A stretch of DNA of 64,000 bases from Dichotomocladium elegans. Taxonomy: Eukaryota; Mucoromycota; Mucoromycetes; Mucorales; Lichtheimiaceae. Below, piece by piece: positions 9,795 through 20,978 of the stretch (position 1 is its first letter; each line of letters starts with the position of its first letter). The stretch covers positions 124,001-188,000 of the forward strand of contig JAIXMN010000030.1 of assembly GCA_025716815.1 (NCBI GenBank), given 5' to 3'. Both the position numbers and the translations under genes were made by a program. The notes below the pieces were generated by a model. The model did no database searches. It was not told where the DNA came from and saw only the letters and a program-made list of their open reading frames with translations.

Positions 9795-12199
9795 ATGAAT
9801 ACAAAAGAGCAACCATCCGACATTGAATGGTGCATCAGGAATGCACATAATCTCTCACTACCTGCGTTTGCTGATCAATTTGGGTATGAGGAAAGGCGCC
9901 GGGCAAACAACCGCTACCTTGACATTTTGCGCAGCAGTGCGTTTAGCGAATGCCGGACTTTGGGACGACTGTTAAAGGATTTTCGCGAATGGAGAGGTAG
10001 CAATGAAGTGAAGGTGTACTGGGACGCGCGAAAAGCATCGTATGAAGAAACAGTGTCGCGCATACAACTCCAGAGGGATGGTATGAAGACCGCCAGAGCC
10101 TACGCACTGACTTGCGGGAAAATCCTGCGGCGGTCCAAGTCGGAAGGGGATCTGTAAGTGCCATTTGCGTTGTTCGCAAGTGTCCGTCTCACAGATGATC
10201 CGTGTCAAACATACAGGTGCCTTCAGGGAGACCAACCCGAGAAAGATCGCGATGGCGGTATTGGCGGCAACAGCAACAGCAACAGCAACAACAACAACAA
10301 CAACAACAGCAGCAGCAGCAGCAGCAGCAGCAAACGGCCTGCAGACGAACCCTCGAGCCTAAGTACAAAGCGCAGCAAACACAGTGTTAGTAAATGGCTA
10401 TAATTTGCAATATGTGAAGTTTGCTAACTACTGCCTTTTTTAAAGATTCAACCAGATTGTAACAGTACAGGCACTGTTGTGCGAGTACTTACAAAGAGCG
10501 TCTGATATACAGCGTGGAGGAAGCGCGAACGCGACGAGAAGAACGATGATTATAATAATACAACGTGGTGATGCCCGACGTCATAGGGCATCCTTGTTTA
10601 TATAGTAAACAGTAGCGGGGTAATTACAGTGGTATACATATAGGATCGTCGTACAGAGAAAGTGAGTGTGGTACATAATGTCGTCGCCGGAGATGCGGTC
10701 TTGATCGTGATCGTTATCCTTGTAGTATCTTGGTCGTCGGTCAAGAGTGACCCGTTACTGTAGCTACTGCTACACAGATCCACAACCAGCGCACCTGAAG
10801 GAGTTTAAAGATGCGTATGACAGGATGACTGGCAAGAAATGGAAGCTGCAATGTAGTGGCCGTCATGTCGAGACTGTCCTGTACCAATACGGAAAGGATC
10901 TGATCAACGAGCAGTATGTAGTCTCATGGTATATACAGCGAAACATGGTACTGATTGCTGTATTTACCAGTCTGTGCCATTCATTCATAATCGATCCATG
11001 GGATAAGTCATACAGGACACATGAAGTGTTCAGTGAAGCGGAGATTCGGGAGATCAAAGACTATAATCAAAAGCCAATGGCAAAGATGCCTGAAGAACTA
11101 CATAACTATTTGATGTCTTTCGGCAAGGTAAATTTGGGGAGAAGATCAATTTATGGAAGCGTTTTCGTGCTAAGGTTCATTGACATGTAGGTCACCACAT
11201 TCCAACAAGCCCGAGATCTGATCTTTACTCGCCAGACATGGGATCATCCGTTTGACAGAGCAAAGAGCTTCGACCTTGACTGGGTGCGATCTTCCTTTTA
11301 CCATATGTAATACACAATTTTATTGCCCACTTTCGGTGTGTGGTAGTTTCTTATATCTTTCTTTTTGACAGGGTGCAAGAGCTGGAGGCTGGCGACGTTG
11401 GGTCATATGAACATAGCGAGGCGTGGCTAATCGGTCGTATTTGGTCCGTTGTGGACAAAGCATTTGACAACCTGCTGCACGCCCATTTGGATCGGTAGAT
11501 TTACTTGACTATAAGCTACTACTTCATATAATTAAGTCAATCTATTGTAAATATAGGGGTGAGAACGCGTGCAAGTCTTCTTCCTTGCGAAAGAACAGAA
11601 ACAGAATCCCTCAAGGTATGGGAGACGTGGCGAGAAAAAGGATGGGTAGGCGCCTCGACATGATTATCCGACGGAAGAAGGTCGAGCTGGGCGGTGGAGA
11701 GGCCGGAAAAAACCAGGATGAGAGCGATCTTAAGCTCCTGCGCGAACGCGACCTTAAACTCCCCAAAGCTTTGAAGGATATGCTGTGTGCTGCTGTAGTG
11801 GGTTTGTCGCCGGAGAACATGAACGATGTTGTAATGACCGGCGTGTTACAATATGGTATGTTTGCAGCACGCGGCTAATGCCTGGATGGATGGTATTAAA
11901 AATTTACTACAGGCCTCAAAATGACAACCATTCTGCTCGACGTCCCTGCTGGGCATATTTGTCGCGTCACCCGCACCCGCACTGCCGTTGTCCCCGACGA
12001 GATCGCCGATTTGAGGCGCCTGAGAGATGTTCTTTACATGGCCTGGTCGGCAAAAATGGTAGTTCAGCGAACGATCACCGCTCTTCAAAACAGCAAGGTG
12101 TCAACCGATGACGAAGACGGAGAATTCGCAAATGTTATGGACCCACCGGACGAAATGTACGAGCAGATTCCCCTATGCTTAACCTCTCCCGAGAGATAG
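9795..12199 (+). CDS. Member of an expanded mucoralean protein family, function unknown
   Basis: The N-terminal part (9795 on) reads IEWCIRNAHNLSLPAFADQF and KDFREWRGSNEVKVYWDARK, then a phase-2 intron 10154-10216, a triplet-repeat tract and KRPADEPSS...KRSKHS, a likely nuclear localisation signal. A second intron (gttagt...tttaaag, with branch point TGCTAAC) follows. The C-terminal part from 10747 is clean, with introns 10914-10970, 11128-11190, 11307-11371, 11495-11556 and 11856-11912, and contains KWKLQCSGRHVE, HSFIIDPWDKSY, HSEAWLIGRIW, RGENACKSSSLRKN, ARKRMGRRLDMIIRR and GLKMTTILLDVPAGHICRVT. The connection between 10446 and 10746 is unresolved: one linking exon or a small insertion. Joining both halves into one gene follows my memory of the family order and is inference. 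No known catalytic motif. Confidence 0.6.
10266..10333 (+). repeat. CAA/CAG triplet repeat inside coding exon
   Basis: About 22 CAR triplets lie in an exon of the 9795-12199 gene. All three forward frames are open: poly-Gln, poly-Ala/Thr, or poly-Asn/Ser. The intron phase and the downstream KRPADEPSS support the Asn/Ser frame as the real one. Confidence 0.85.
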
Positions 12200-12831
12200 G
12201 ACTGAATTCAGGATGCACAAGAGAATCACGTTGGGTGCCAATCCTTTCCTTTCTTCTTTTCTTCTATTGTACATATCATTTTTAAAGATCAAGCAGCTCA
12301 TGTAAATATACTTACACATAACCCCGACCAATATTCCGTAGACAGAGTGTAGCGGACTGTCGAGGAAGCCACGTTTTTATAAGCACCAGGATTTGGGGCG
12401 AGAGGTAGGGAAGGCGCGTTTTCTCGGGGTATTATTCCAAGCCCAAGAAGAATACCGTCTGAAGGAGTGGCCAGCAGCTTTCCGTCCGTGAAAAGACAAG
12501 GAATGGAACTATGAAAAGAGCAGACCAAGAGGCGTAATTATAGCAGACTACAATGCATGCTTTTCCTGGAGGTGTGTGGGTATTACAACAACCTTCGGAG
12601 TAGGAATATCTCTCAGTGGCCAAGCTCAGACCATGAGACCAAATTGCCAACAATCACTTATTCGGCTTTCCAACTGTTCTTAATCGCACCCGTTATCTAC
12701 ACTGCGCTGTGACAGATTAGGTCGATTACTTAAATCAAACGATGGAATAGTCATCTAACATATCAATGTATTTAGTTTCATTTACTGTTTGAGATGCGGT
12801 GATGGCTATTAAGAATACACATTGATCACAA
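12200..12831. other. Non-coding stretch before the 405 bp array
   Basis: No gene recognised. Short minus-strand frames at 12298-12653 have no domain or codon pattern I trust. Confidence 0.4.
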
Positions 12832-14655
12832 TTGGGCGGGCTGTCCATTGGTTCTACAAGCTGTTCTTGCTCTGCGGCCGCTGTAGTTATCGATGGAGGC
12901 CTAAAAAAGGTCCTGGTCTGGCTAGACGGCACTGGAGCTCCTTCTCGATGCGAATGCAAGCAAATTGTTCATGAAGACGGTATGTTTTCTGTATTTTCGC
13001 CATGTTCTAATGCAATAAGAACTAATGAATGGGTGTTCTTACGGCGGTATGAGTTGACCAAACCACACGCTTCCTTTGACGTTGCTGCGGGCGTTTATCA
13101 GAATACGGCGTGGTGGTAGGAAATGGACTGACATATTCTTCCGTTGGCACCTAGCCAGTGCTGCGGAGTGAATGGTGGTCATACGAATCCATGGAGGGCT
13201 TGACTTGGGTTTGGTTTTCCTACCGGGCATTGAGGGGTGAGCGGGCTGTCCATTGGCTCTACAAGCTGTTCTTGCCCTACGGCCGCTGTAGTTATCAATG
13301 GAGGCCTAAAAAAGGTCCTGGTCTGGCTAGACGGCACCGGAGCTCCTTCTCGATGCGAATGCAAGCACACTGTTCATGAAGACGGTATGTTTTCTGTGTT
13401 TCCGCCATGTTCTAATGCAATAAGAGCTAATGAATGGGCATTCTTACGGCGGTATGAGTCGACCAAGCGACACGCTTCCTTTAACGTTGCTGCGGGCGTT
13501 TTTCAGAATAAGGCGTGGTGGTAGGAAATGGACTGACATATTCTTCCGTTGGCACCTAGCCAGTGCTGCGGAGTGAATGGTGGTCATACGAATCCATGGA
13601 GGGCTTGACTTGGGTTTGGTTTTCCTACCGGGCATTGAGGGGTGAGCGGGCTGTCCATTGGCTCTACAAGCTGTTCTTGCCCTACGGCCGCTGTAGTTAT
13701 CAATGGAGGCCTAAAAAAGGTCCTGGTCTGGCTAGACGGCACCGGAGCTCCTTCTCGATGCGAATGCAAGCACACTGTTCATGAAGACGGTATGTTTTCT
13801 GTGTTTCCGCCATGTTCTAATGCAATAAGAGCTAATGAATGGGCATTCTTACGGCGGTATGAGTCGACCAAGCGACACGCTTCCTTTAACGTTGCTGAGG
13901 GCGTTTTTCAGAATACGGCGTGTTGGTAGGAAATGGACTGACATATTCTTCCGTTGGCACCTAGCCAGTGCTGCGGAGTGAATGGTGGTCATACGAATCC
14001 ATGGAGGGCTTGACTTGGGTTTGGTTTTCCTACCGGGCATTGAGGGGTGAGCGGGCTGTCCATTGGCTCTACAAGCTGTTCTTGCCCTACGGCCGCTGTA
14101 GTTATCGATGGAGGCCTAAAAAAGGTCCTGGTCTGGCTAGACGGCACTGGAGCTCCTTCTCGATGCGAATGCAAGCAAACTGTTCATGAAGACGGTATGT
14201 TTTCTGTATTTTCGCCATGTCCTAATGCAATAAGAGCTAATGAATGGGTGTTCTTACGGCGGTATGAGTTGACCAAGCGACACGCTTCCTTTAACGTTGC
14301 TGCGGGCGTTTTTCAGAATAAGGCGTGGTGGTAGGAAATGGACTGACATATTCTTCCGTTGGCACCTAGCCAGTGCTGCGGAGTGAATGGTGGTCATACG
14401 AATCCATGGAGGGCTTGACTTGGGTTTGGTTTTCCTACCGGGCATTGAGGGGTGAGCGGGCTGTCCATTGGCTCTACAAGCTGTTCTTGCCCTACGGCCG
14501 CTGTAGTTATCAATGGAGGCCTAAAAAAGGTCCTGGTCTGGCTAGACGGCACCGGAGCTCCTTCTCGATGCGAATGCAAGCAAACTGTTCATGAAGACGG
14601 TATGTTTTCTGTGTTTCCGCCATGTTCTAATGCAATAAGAGCTAATGAAAAGTAA
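12832..14655. repeat. 405 bp tandem array, four and a half copies
   Basis: Units start at 12832, 13237, 13642, 14047 and 14452 (the last truncated after about 200 bp). The period is exactly 405 bp, divisible by three, so the same open frames recur in every unit on both strands. Units 2 and 3 are nearly identical; unit 1 is the most diverged; unit 4 shares several variants with unit 1 (for example ATCGATGGAGG, GCAAACTG). I recognise no protein in any frame, and every frame is closed by a stop within each unit. The array breaks off abruptly at about 14650, where the Tc1/mariner relic begins. Confidence 0.92.
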
Positions 14656-15790
14656 TTTTTTTCCAATAGTCAATTGTTAACTTTGCACATACCCAATGTA
14701 TTAAGAATGAACCAGGCGCAAAATGGGCAGACACATGTATTAAATACGTTGGCCTTCTATTCAAGCAATCATCAAACTTCGCAGTAGAATATTTACAAAA
14801 TCCACGGAGATCGCCATTAAGAATCTGATTATAAACCATATGAACTCTGGCTGTTAAGGTCTCCTCGTCCAATAGCTTTTCTCTTTTGCCCTTGCTCTTA
14901 GACCAAAATTGTTCAATCGGATTCAGCTCTGGGAGATAATGCAGCGATATCCACGGTTTTCTATATGCTTGCGGATATCCTCGTGTTGGTGAATAGGGGC
15001 ATTATCCATGACAATATAGTTGTCCTTGGACATTTCATGCTTGTCTACAACTCGAGAGGAAGTTGAGGTAGTGGCCAGTGACTGTGCCACGCTTGCTCAC
15101 TGTCTTGTTCGGCAGTGCCACAGTTGCTTCCGGTCTTGCGTATTTTGGACGGAGCAACTGCCGTTGGACGTCTGACTGAAACGTTAATGACACCAAACGG
15201 GGAGATTGCACCGAGAATGGATGTTGTCAACGCTCTGGTTTTAGAGACCTTAACAATTGCCAGAGAACCCTTTTTCGACCAAGCATATGAACGCTTCATG
15301 TTGATATGGAACGCTGCTTTGTCCACAAACACGCAGTTGCTCAGATAATCCATGTCAGTTTGAAGCCACTCGGTCACTCAGGCATGTCGATCATCTATTA
15401 TTTCTGGACTATTTCGTTCGACTGAATGAAAATGGGCTCGCTTCAAGCTGATCTTGCATTTTTCAGTCATGATGTCAAGATCAGCAAATCTCTCTGTTAA
15501 ACTTGCTATGATCTCGTCCAGCACACTCGAAGGGCTGTTCATCAATCAAAACAACCAGGAATTGTCGATGCTGTTCCACTAGCTTTGGCAGCCTTCCTAT
15601 AGGTCGACCACCACATGTATTCTTCGTAATCTGATCTGTTGGCTCTTTTTGATCTTGCCGAACCCAATATTGTGCTGTTCGTGGTTTGATTTTGCAGTGG
15701 CAGGGCCGCAGTCCGCACTGACATGCCTTTCTCGTACACCAGAAAAAGAGCTCCTCTTTTTCAGCATCTTTCTAGCATCGATAGGTTTTA
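14650..15790 (-). pseudogene. Tc1/mariner (DDE_3-type) transposase relic
   Basis: The minus strand shows, in order, an N-terminal region with EIIASLTERFADLDIMTEKC and ISLKRAHFHSVERNSPEIID, then the first catalytic block CVFVDKAAFHINMKRSYAWS (where the usual Asp-Glu-Ser reads DKA) and YIVMDNAPIHQHEDIRKHIE, the second catalytic Asp block of DDE_3 transposases. A degraded PPYSPELNPIE-like end follows. Multiple frame changes and stops break the gene. Its 3' end adjoins the 405 bp array, suggesting insertion into, or capture next to, the array. Confidence 0.75.
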
Positions 15791-18700
15791 CGGTTTGGTG
15801 CTGAGGCCTTGCTCGGTCTCTTGTCGTTTGATTTAGTTTTCGTTATATCCGTCCGTTCAGGTGGCTTCAAATCCATATATACTGGTCATAATCAGTGATC
15901 ATCTCGACAGGAAACAGATGACTGTCACTCTCCAGCATAACAACGTCTTTTCCATCTTCATCCATCATATTCCCCAATCCGTCTTCATGAATGAACGCGG
16001 TCATGTTAAGTAGGTATTGTAACAAAAAAATAGAGGATGTTACTGTTGCGACCATGCGCAATTTATAAAATCTTGCATCCCAAGCCCTCCTTGACTATCC
16101 GCATAAACTTTATTTTATAGAAAGTGGTAAATTATTGTCCGCTCTTGGCGCAAAATGTTTCCGGAAAGAGTATACTACGCTTTTTAGCAGGTTCCATCCA
16201 CGAGATCCACCTAAAAAAAAACTACATGAGATACCTCTCCTTATGTTTGTTGATCCGGTGAACAATGACGAAGTTGATACCTGCTGACAACATCAGCATT
16301 CGTAGGACTAATGATTAGGGATGAGAAAGGCAGCGGTGGTCTGTTTCAAAGATCTTGGGGGGGTGGATGAGGGCTAACGTGTCATCCGTTCGAGAACAAA
16401 AGGCAAAATACGCGCGCACACGCATACAGCCGTGACAACAAGAGAGATGGATGATGTTTATTTCAAAACAGCTGGCGTGGGTTTGTGTTCACCAGAGTTG
16501 GTGCAACGTATGCTTAGGATGACAAGCAATACTAATACAAATAAAAAGGAAGAACAAGAGCCGAGGAAAGTTTGACGGACAAGGATATAGTGTAGAGGGT
16601 CTCTTTCTGCGGGATAATCGAAATCATGGGGTTGATGGTGGATGTGAACCCGACCGAAATAGCTTGCCCTATTATTATTATTTGTCAAGAGATGTAAGCA
16701 CAGACGCATGACGCAGCGTAACGGATCATGGGAACCTGTCTCAAAAAGACAGATTTAGTGATCGTCAACTCCACCTATGGAGCCCATCATTGCCCAGACC
16801 CGCGGCAGAATCATAAGACGACAAGCTTCTTGTGTGTTTGTGTTTGTGTGCGTGTAACCGGTTGTGTACCAAAGCCCAGAGACTTGAAAACGGAATGGAC
16901 ACCGAGCATCAAGCCTGGTACCACTTGGCAAGACAAGCCAGCCTTGTCCGACAACCACTTTCCCTTGTTTCGTTTCATTAGCGATGAGCTTTGCTTTCGT
17001 CTTTTTGCGCAATCTTGCAAATGCATGCATCGATGCGATGGGGGAGGGCCGTGCACGGCCAATTTAAACAAGTAGATTGATGCTTATTCCGTTTCATCTC
17101 GCTCTCCTTCTCCCCTCCCACGTTTTTACGCTCAGGCCAAGCTTCAAAAAAGACACCAGTTGGTTTTCCTTTGATCCAAATGGACATTCACATTCATTCA
17201 TCTCAGAAAAAAAAAAACAAAGAAATCGAACGAACTCGTTACACTCACGTAATGTAACCACCATCACGGGGCCCTTTTTTGCGTGATAATGGCGGGAATG
17301 CAGCCCCATCAGAATGGTAAAACAAGTGAGTTCAAGACATTACTAATCGTCCTCTGATCGTACGGGAAAGAGCTCGTCCTACTCGCGTTTCTTAAAGTCG
17401 CCCGATTTCGGGTTGTTCCCATGACGCATCCCAAACTCAAAAAATATAACATTCGTGATACAACTGTACTAAACGCGTCCCTATCACAGGTAAGAAAGCG
17501 GGAGGGAGCGAGGGAGGGAGGGAAGGAGAGAAAAAACATATACGAAAAAAAAGAAGTGCCATCAAGGGAAAAAATGCCGGGTTTGGGGTAGAGGGAATAG
17601 GTTCTCATGAAAAAGTGTGATACCAAATCGTCCGTGTATAAAGATGCTTCCCGCCAACTTCCACCACCCCCCGTTCCTTTCTCTTTTGCTCCCCCTCTAA
17701 TACTCTGTTCGTCTCTGTACATACCGCGAAAAAAATCACATACGATGGCTTTCTTCAATATCATGTCAAGTACAACCATTTGTTGCAAGGCAGAGGTCCA
17801 TCGTCCTGCCCATGTTTGCAGCGGCAGGGGCAATAATTATTGTCTTATCCATCGACGCTATTTTGAGACCTCCTGGTGTCCTGATTGCCAGCGCATGTCC
17901 GGTAGTTATGCCCAACACGATCAATCATACATGGAGCTAATAATATATACACGTATAGCTTCAAGCCATTAACTATACGCACGAGCAGTCAAGAAAAGAA
18001 AAAATACGCTCCAAAATAGGACACACGACAAAAGTACATACATAACACTTACACTCCTCTTCCTTTTCGCATACCATATCCCACCAAAAAAAAAAAAGAA
18101 ACAAACAACGAAACTAGCGCTTCTCGCTAAGCCGTATCTCCCTTATTCACCAACACACATGGTCATATTTTCTTTATTATTTGTACCGCTTCCACTTTCT
18201 CGCTCATGATGACCACTATGTTACCCTTACTATCTATTTAAAACCTTTTCTGCCTTTGGCCTACTTCTTATGCATTTGTATCATCTCGACTCCCAATGAA
18301 GCCTCGTAATAAAACGTAAAAAACATGCATATGAATAACCCAATGGATGTTCACTGATGTATATATATATAACGACAATGATCGCACGTATAAAACCGAG
18401 AGAAAGAGATGGGGGTGGCGAAAAAGGGATTTTTGACGGTCGTACAAGGCAATCACTGGCGATCTGAGCTCTTTATTATTATCAAGTGTAGTGAAGTTGC
18501 ACAGCAGTTTACTGCTCGCCCGAAGGAAACCGAAAAAGAAAGGGGACTCGTTGACTGTGAAGGTCTCCACCTCATGTAGTTTAGCGTAAAAGCCCCCCCT
18601 ACACCACCACCGCTGCCGCCAAGTATCTCATATAGTATACATATCTTTTATTAGCGACAAGGCTTTCCATCGAGAAGTACAATATTCACTTGCAAAATTA

Positions 18701-18980
18701 TTCCTTTTCTTTTTCTTTTTTTTTCTGCAATATACATAATCGATCATTCGTTGCAAGATATAGATCCCGCTCCTTTGTCCAGCATCCACGGATCTGTAAA
18801 AACGAAAAACGAGAGGCTAGAAAGAAGGCTCGGCTTCGTAGGACTCTGAACGGACGCTATAGTGAAGCCGCTACTGTATTCCTTATTATTGGTTATATGT
18901 AGCGTGAAGTTAAAAAAACCCGCGAGCCAATATTAGGACAAGGTCGCTTTATTGCAAAAAAAAAAGAGAAAAAGATATCG
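15791..18980. other. About 3.2 kb without a supportable gene
   Basis: This stretch holds pyrimidine tracts, TG-rich and A-rich runs and several frames of 60-174 codons with no recognisable domain. The plus frame 17607-17972 has a curious Cys/His cluster (HPAHV reads as HRPAHVCSGRGNNYC, then CPDC), but no start context or homology I can vouch for. The minus frame 17309-17833 overlaps it and is low-complexity. Part of the right side may be the 3' UTR of the C2 gene. Confidence 0.4.
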
Positions 18981-19964
18981 TTATGAGGGCTGCCAGAGAC
19001 CATGGGCTGCGGCTGGTGGCCAGGTAGGATTAGAGGTATGACTTTGTAGACAAACATATGTACGACTCTGATACGCAACCAGGTCACCCGGCTGATAGTT
19101 TCCCACCGGATTCCAATCCGATACTCGGTGGCTATGCTGATACTTGTGCTTCTCATCATCGCCATGGCTGCCTGACGGCGACGACGGCGACGGCGACGGC
19201 GACGAGTAGTTACTATCTTCTTGACGATCATATTGGTCCATTATGTGCCCATGACTATCCCAGTTGCTTGCCATGGTGTTATGATGCTGTTGTAGCGATA
19301 GACGTTGACGCTCTGCCTCCTGCTGTTGCATTTCATAGTACGCATCACGTTCCCTCTGTTCTTTCCGTTGCTGATGATTGTCGTAGGCTTTTTTTCCGAG
19401 GTAGGCTGCGCCGGCAAGCAAGGCCCCGACACCTACAGCAATTCCCACATCGCCTGCAATGGCCTTTTTGCGCCTGGACTTGAGACGCTCGCGGTGTCCC
19501 TCGTTCACATACGACCGACCAAAGACGGGCGGAGACGGGGGTGCGCCACCGGGCGGGGAGTTGAACCCATATACAGTCAACGTCAGATGCACCGTCCCAT
19601 TGTTTTCGCTTTTGAAATTGTAAAGCGCAAAGACTCCGTCCATGAACCCGCCGGGCGACTGGACCACTTGAGCAACAGGAATCGCGCAAAAGCCAATCAC
19701 CTTGTCGAAGGTTATCTCTTTATCGAGCACCTCGACAAATAGATCGGGTTCGCCGCGAAACGGCACCTGGAAGGACTGGTTCCAAGTAGCATTCTGACCG
19801 GCGCCTTTCTGAGCAAAGGTGCTTTGCCATGTCTTTTTGTCGTTAAGATTAAGCGCAAATCGGAGATAGGGGTCTTGCTTTCCAATAGTCTCAATGTCCC
19901 TCATATTGTTGGCAGAGTTAGCCACCACATGCAGGCTACCTCCAGGAATGGCGGTTTGGAGCAT
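18981..19964 (-). CDS. C2-domain protein with C-terminal chitin-binding module (CBM5/12-like)
   Basis: Starting at MLQTAIPGGSL (19964) the protein has about 327 residues. Residues 5-130 form a C2 domain: GSLHVVANSANNMRD, KQDPYLRFALN, ATWNQSFQVPF, FVEVLDKEI and GFCAIPV. C2 domains bind membranes, often with calcium. A Gly/Ala-rich hydrophobic stretch follows (GDVGIAVGVGALLAGAAYLG), then a Gln-rich, likely coiled region and a Ser/Pro linker. The last 45 residues (SDWNPVGNYQPGDLVAYQ, then TYVCLQSH and NPTWPP) fit the carbohydrate-binding module 5/12 pattern found in chitinases. No signal peptide is visible, which is odd for a chitin-binding module. The frame stays open upstream to 20270, but that extension encodes a minisatellite and is probably not translated. 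Confidence 0.75.
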   Translation of the reverse strand: MLQTAIPGGSLHVVANSANNMRDIETIGKQDPYLRFALNLNDKKTWQSTFAQKGAGQNATWNQSFQVPFRGEPDLFVEVLDKEITFDKVIGFCAIPVAQVVQSPGGFMDGVFALYNFKSENNGTVHLTLTVYGFNSPPGGAPPSPPVFGRSYVNEGHRERLKSRRKKAIAGDVGIAVGVGALLAGAAYLGKKAYDNHQQRKEQRERDAYYEMQQQEAERQRLSLQQHHNTMASNWDSHGHIMDQYDRQEDSNYSSPSPSPSSPSGSHGDDEKHKYQHSHRVSDWNPVGNYQPGDLVAYQSRTYVCLQSHTSNPTWPPAAAHGLWQPS

Positions 19965-20037
19965 GTCCCACGAGCGCAAGGAAGTTAAAGAGAGATACTT
20001 CATCCAATTTTTCTTCTTATCCAGCTTTATACCTTCA

Positions 20038-20124
20038 GCACCACCAACCAGCACCACCAACCAGCACCACCAACCGGCACCACCAACCAGCACCACCAAC
20101 CAGCACCACCAACCAGCACCACCA
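20038..20124. repeat. 13 bp minisatellite upstream of the C2 gene
   Basis: About six and a half copies of CACCACCAACCAG with one variant (CCGG). Because 13 is not divisible by three, three copies make a 13-residue peptide repeat in the open upstream frame (GGAGWWCWLVVLV on the minus strand). Confidence 0.9.
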
Positions 20125-20978
20125 TGCACATTCACACAAGCCCGGAACATCAGTTGGCACGAGTCCGAGCGCCGCATCTTTTTTGTTTCCATGTTAGATT
20201 CGGACAAGTGACCTAACAGGAACATTTTTTTTTCAAGTTCCGTTGATGGAACAAGAATCTGGGTGTCCATGTGAAGCTAATTTGGAACGGTTACAGCAGC
20301 TGGAGAGCGGAGCGGATGGGTGGGATGGGTGGGGGGGGTCCGGGAGAAGGGAGGTCTAAATTGGGCAGTCGTGGCTATCTAAAAAGAGCATGGCCGTCAG
20401 AATAGCAATGATTGCAGAAACATGCTCTTGTGCAACGGTGTATTTTGTGCTTAGTTAGCGGTTCAAGACAAAACAGGAAGGAGTGTAAGGACTGTTTTTG
20501 ATTCTATAAAGATGGATGTCATAGCACCATTGGACTCTTTTTAGCTATTTGTCTGCATCGAAATAAGGAGAGCGAGCGAGGGAGCGAATCTCAAACTTTT
20601 GCGCGGTGTATCCATTGCAATCATGACATGCTGTGTTACCATCGACACGAGGAGATGAATCCAAGATAACGAGAGAGCGGCGTGCTATGGCGTCCTCATT
20701 GATTATCCAGAAGACGAGTCATGTCGTTGTTCCTGATTGATGAGCAGAATAAGAGTCAAATATACAAATGTGGCATGAAGGGGATGGGCCTGACGTTCAA
20801 AGGCGGGGTTTATTTTTACTTTTTTCGTCTTTTTTCATCCAACCTTTTTTTTTTCTTCTTTCCTTTGTTTGTGTTTTCACACACACACCCAAACACAAAC
20901 ACAGAATACAAAACTCCACGCGATCATCTCTTCCTTTCTTCTTACTCTCTTCCCTCCCTCCTCTCCTCTCCTTCCGCG
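20125..20978. promoter_or_regulatory. Divergent promoter region, C2 gene and methyltransferase
   Basis: Intergenic sequence between a minus-strand and a plus-strand gene. A strong CT-rich tract (20935-20976) lies just before the methyltransferase start, as is common in fungal promoters. No specific factor site is claimed. Confidence 0.4.

Noticed and set aside
13039..14655. Repeated 61-95 residue frames on both strands in the 405 bp array
   Set aside because: They recur only because the period is a multiple of three; every frame ends within the unit and none resembles a protein.
17607..17972. Cys/His-rich plus frame as a zinc-binding protein
   Set aside because: No start context, splice pattern or recognised family; the N-terminal part is encoded by pyrimidine-rich sequence.
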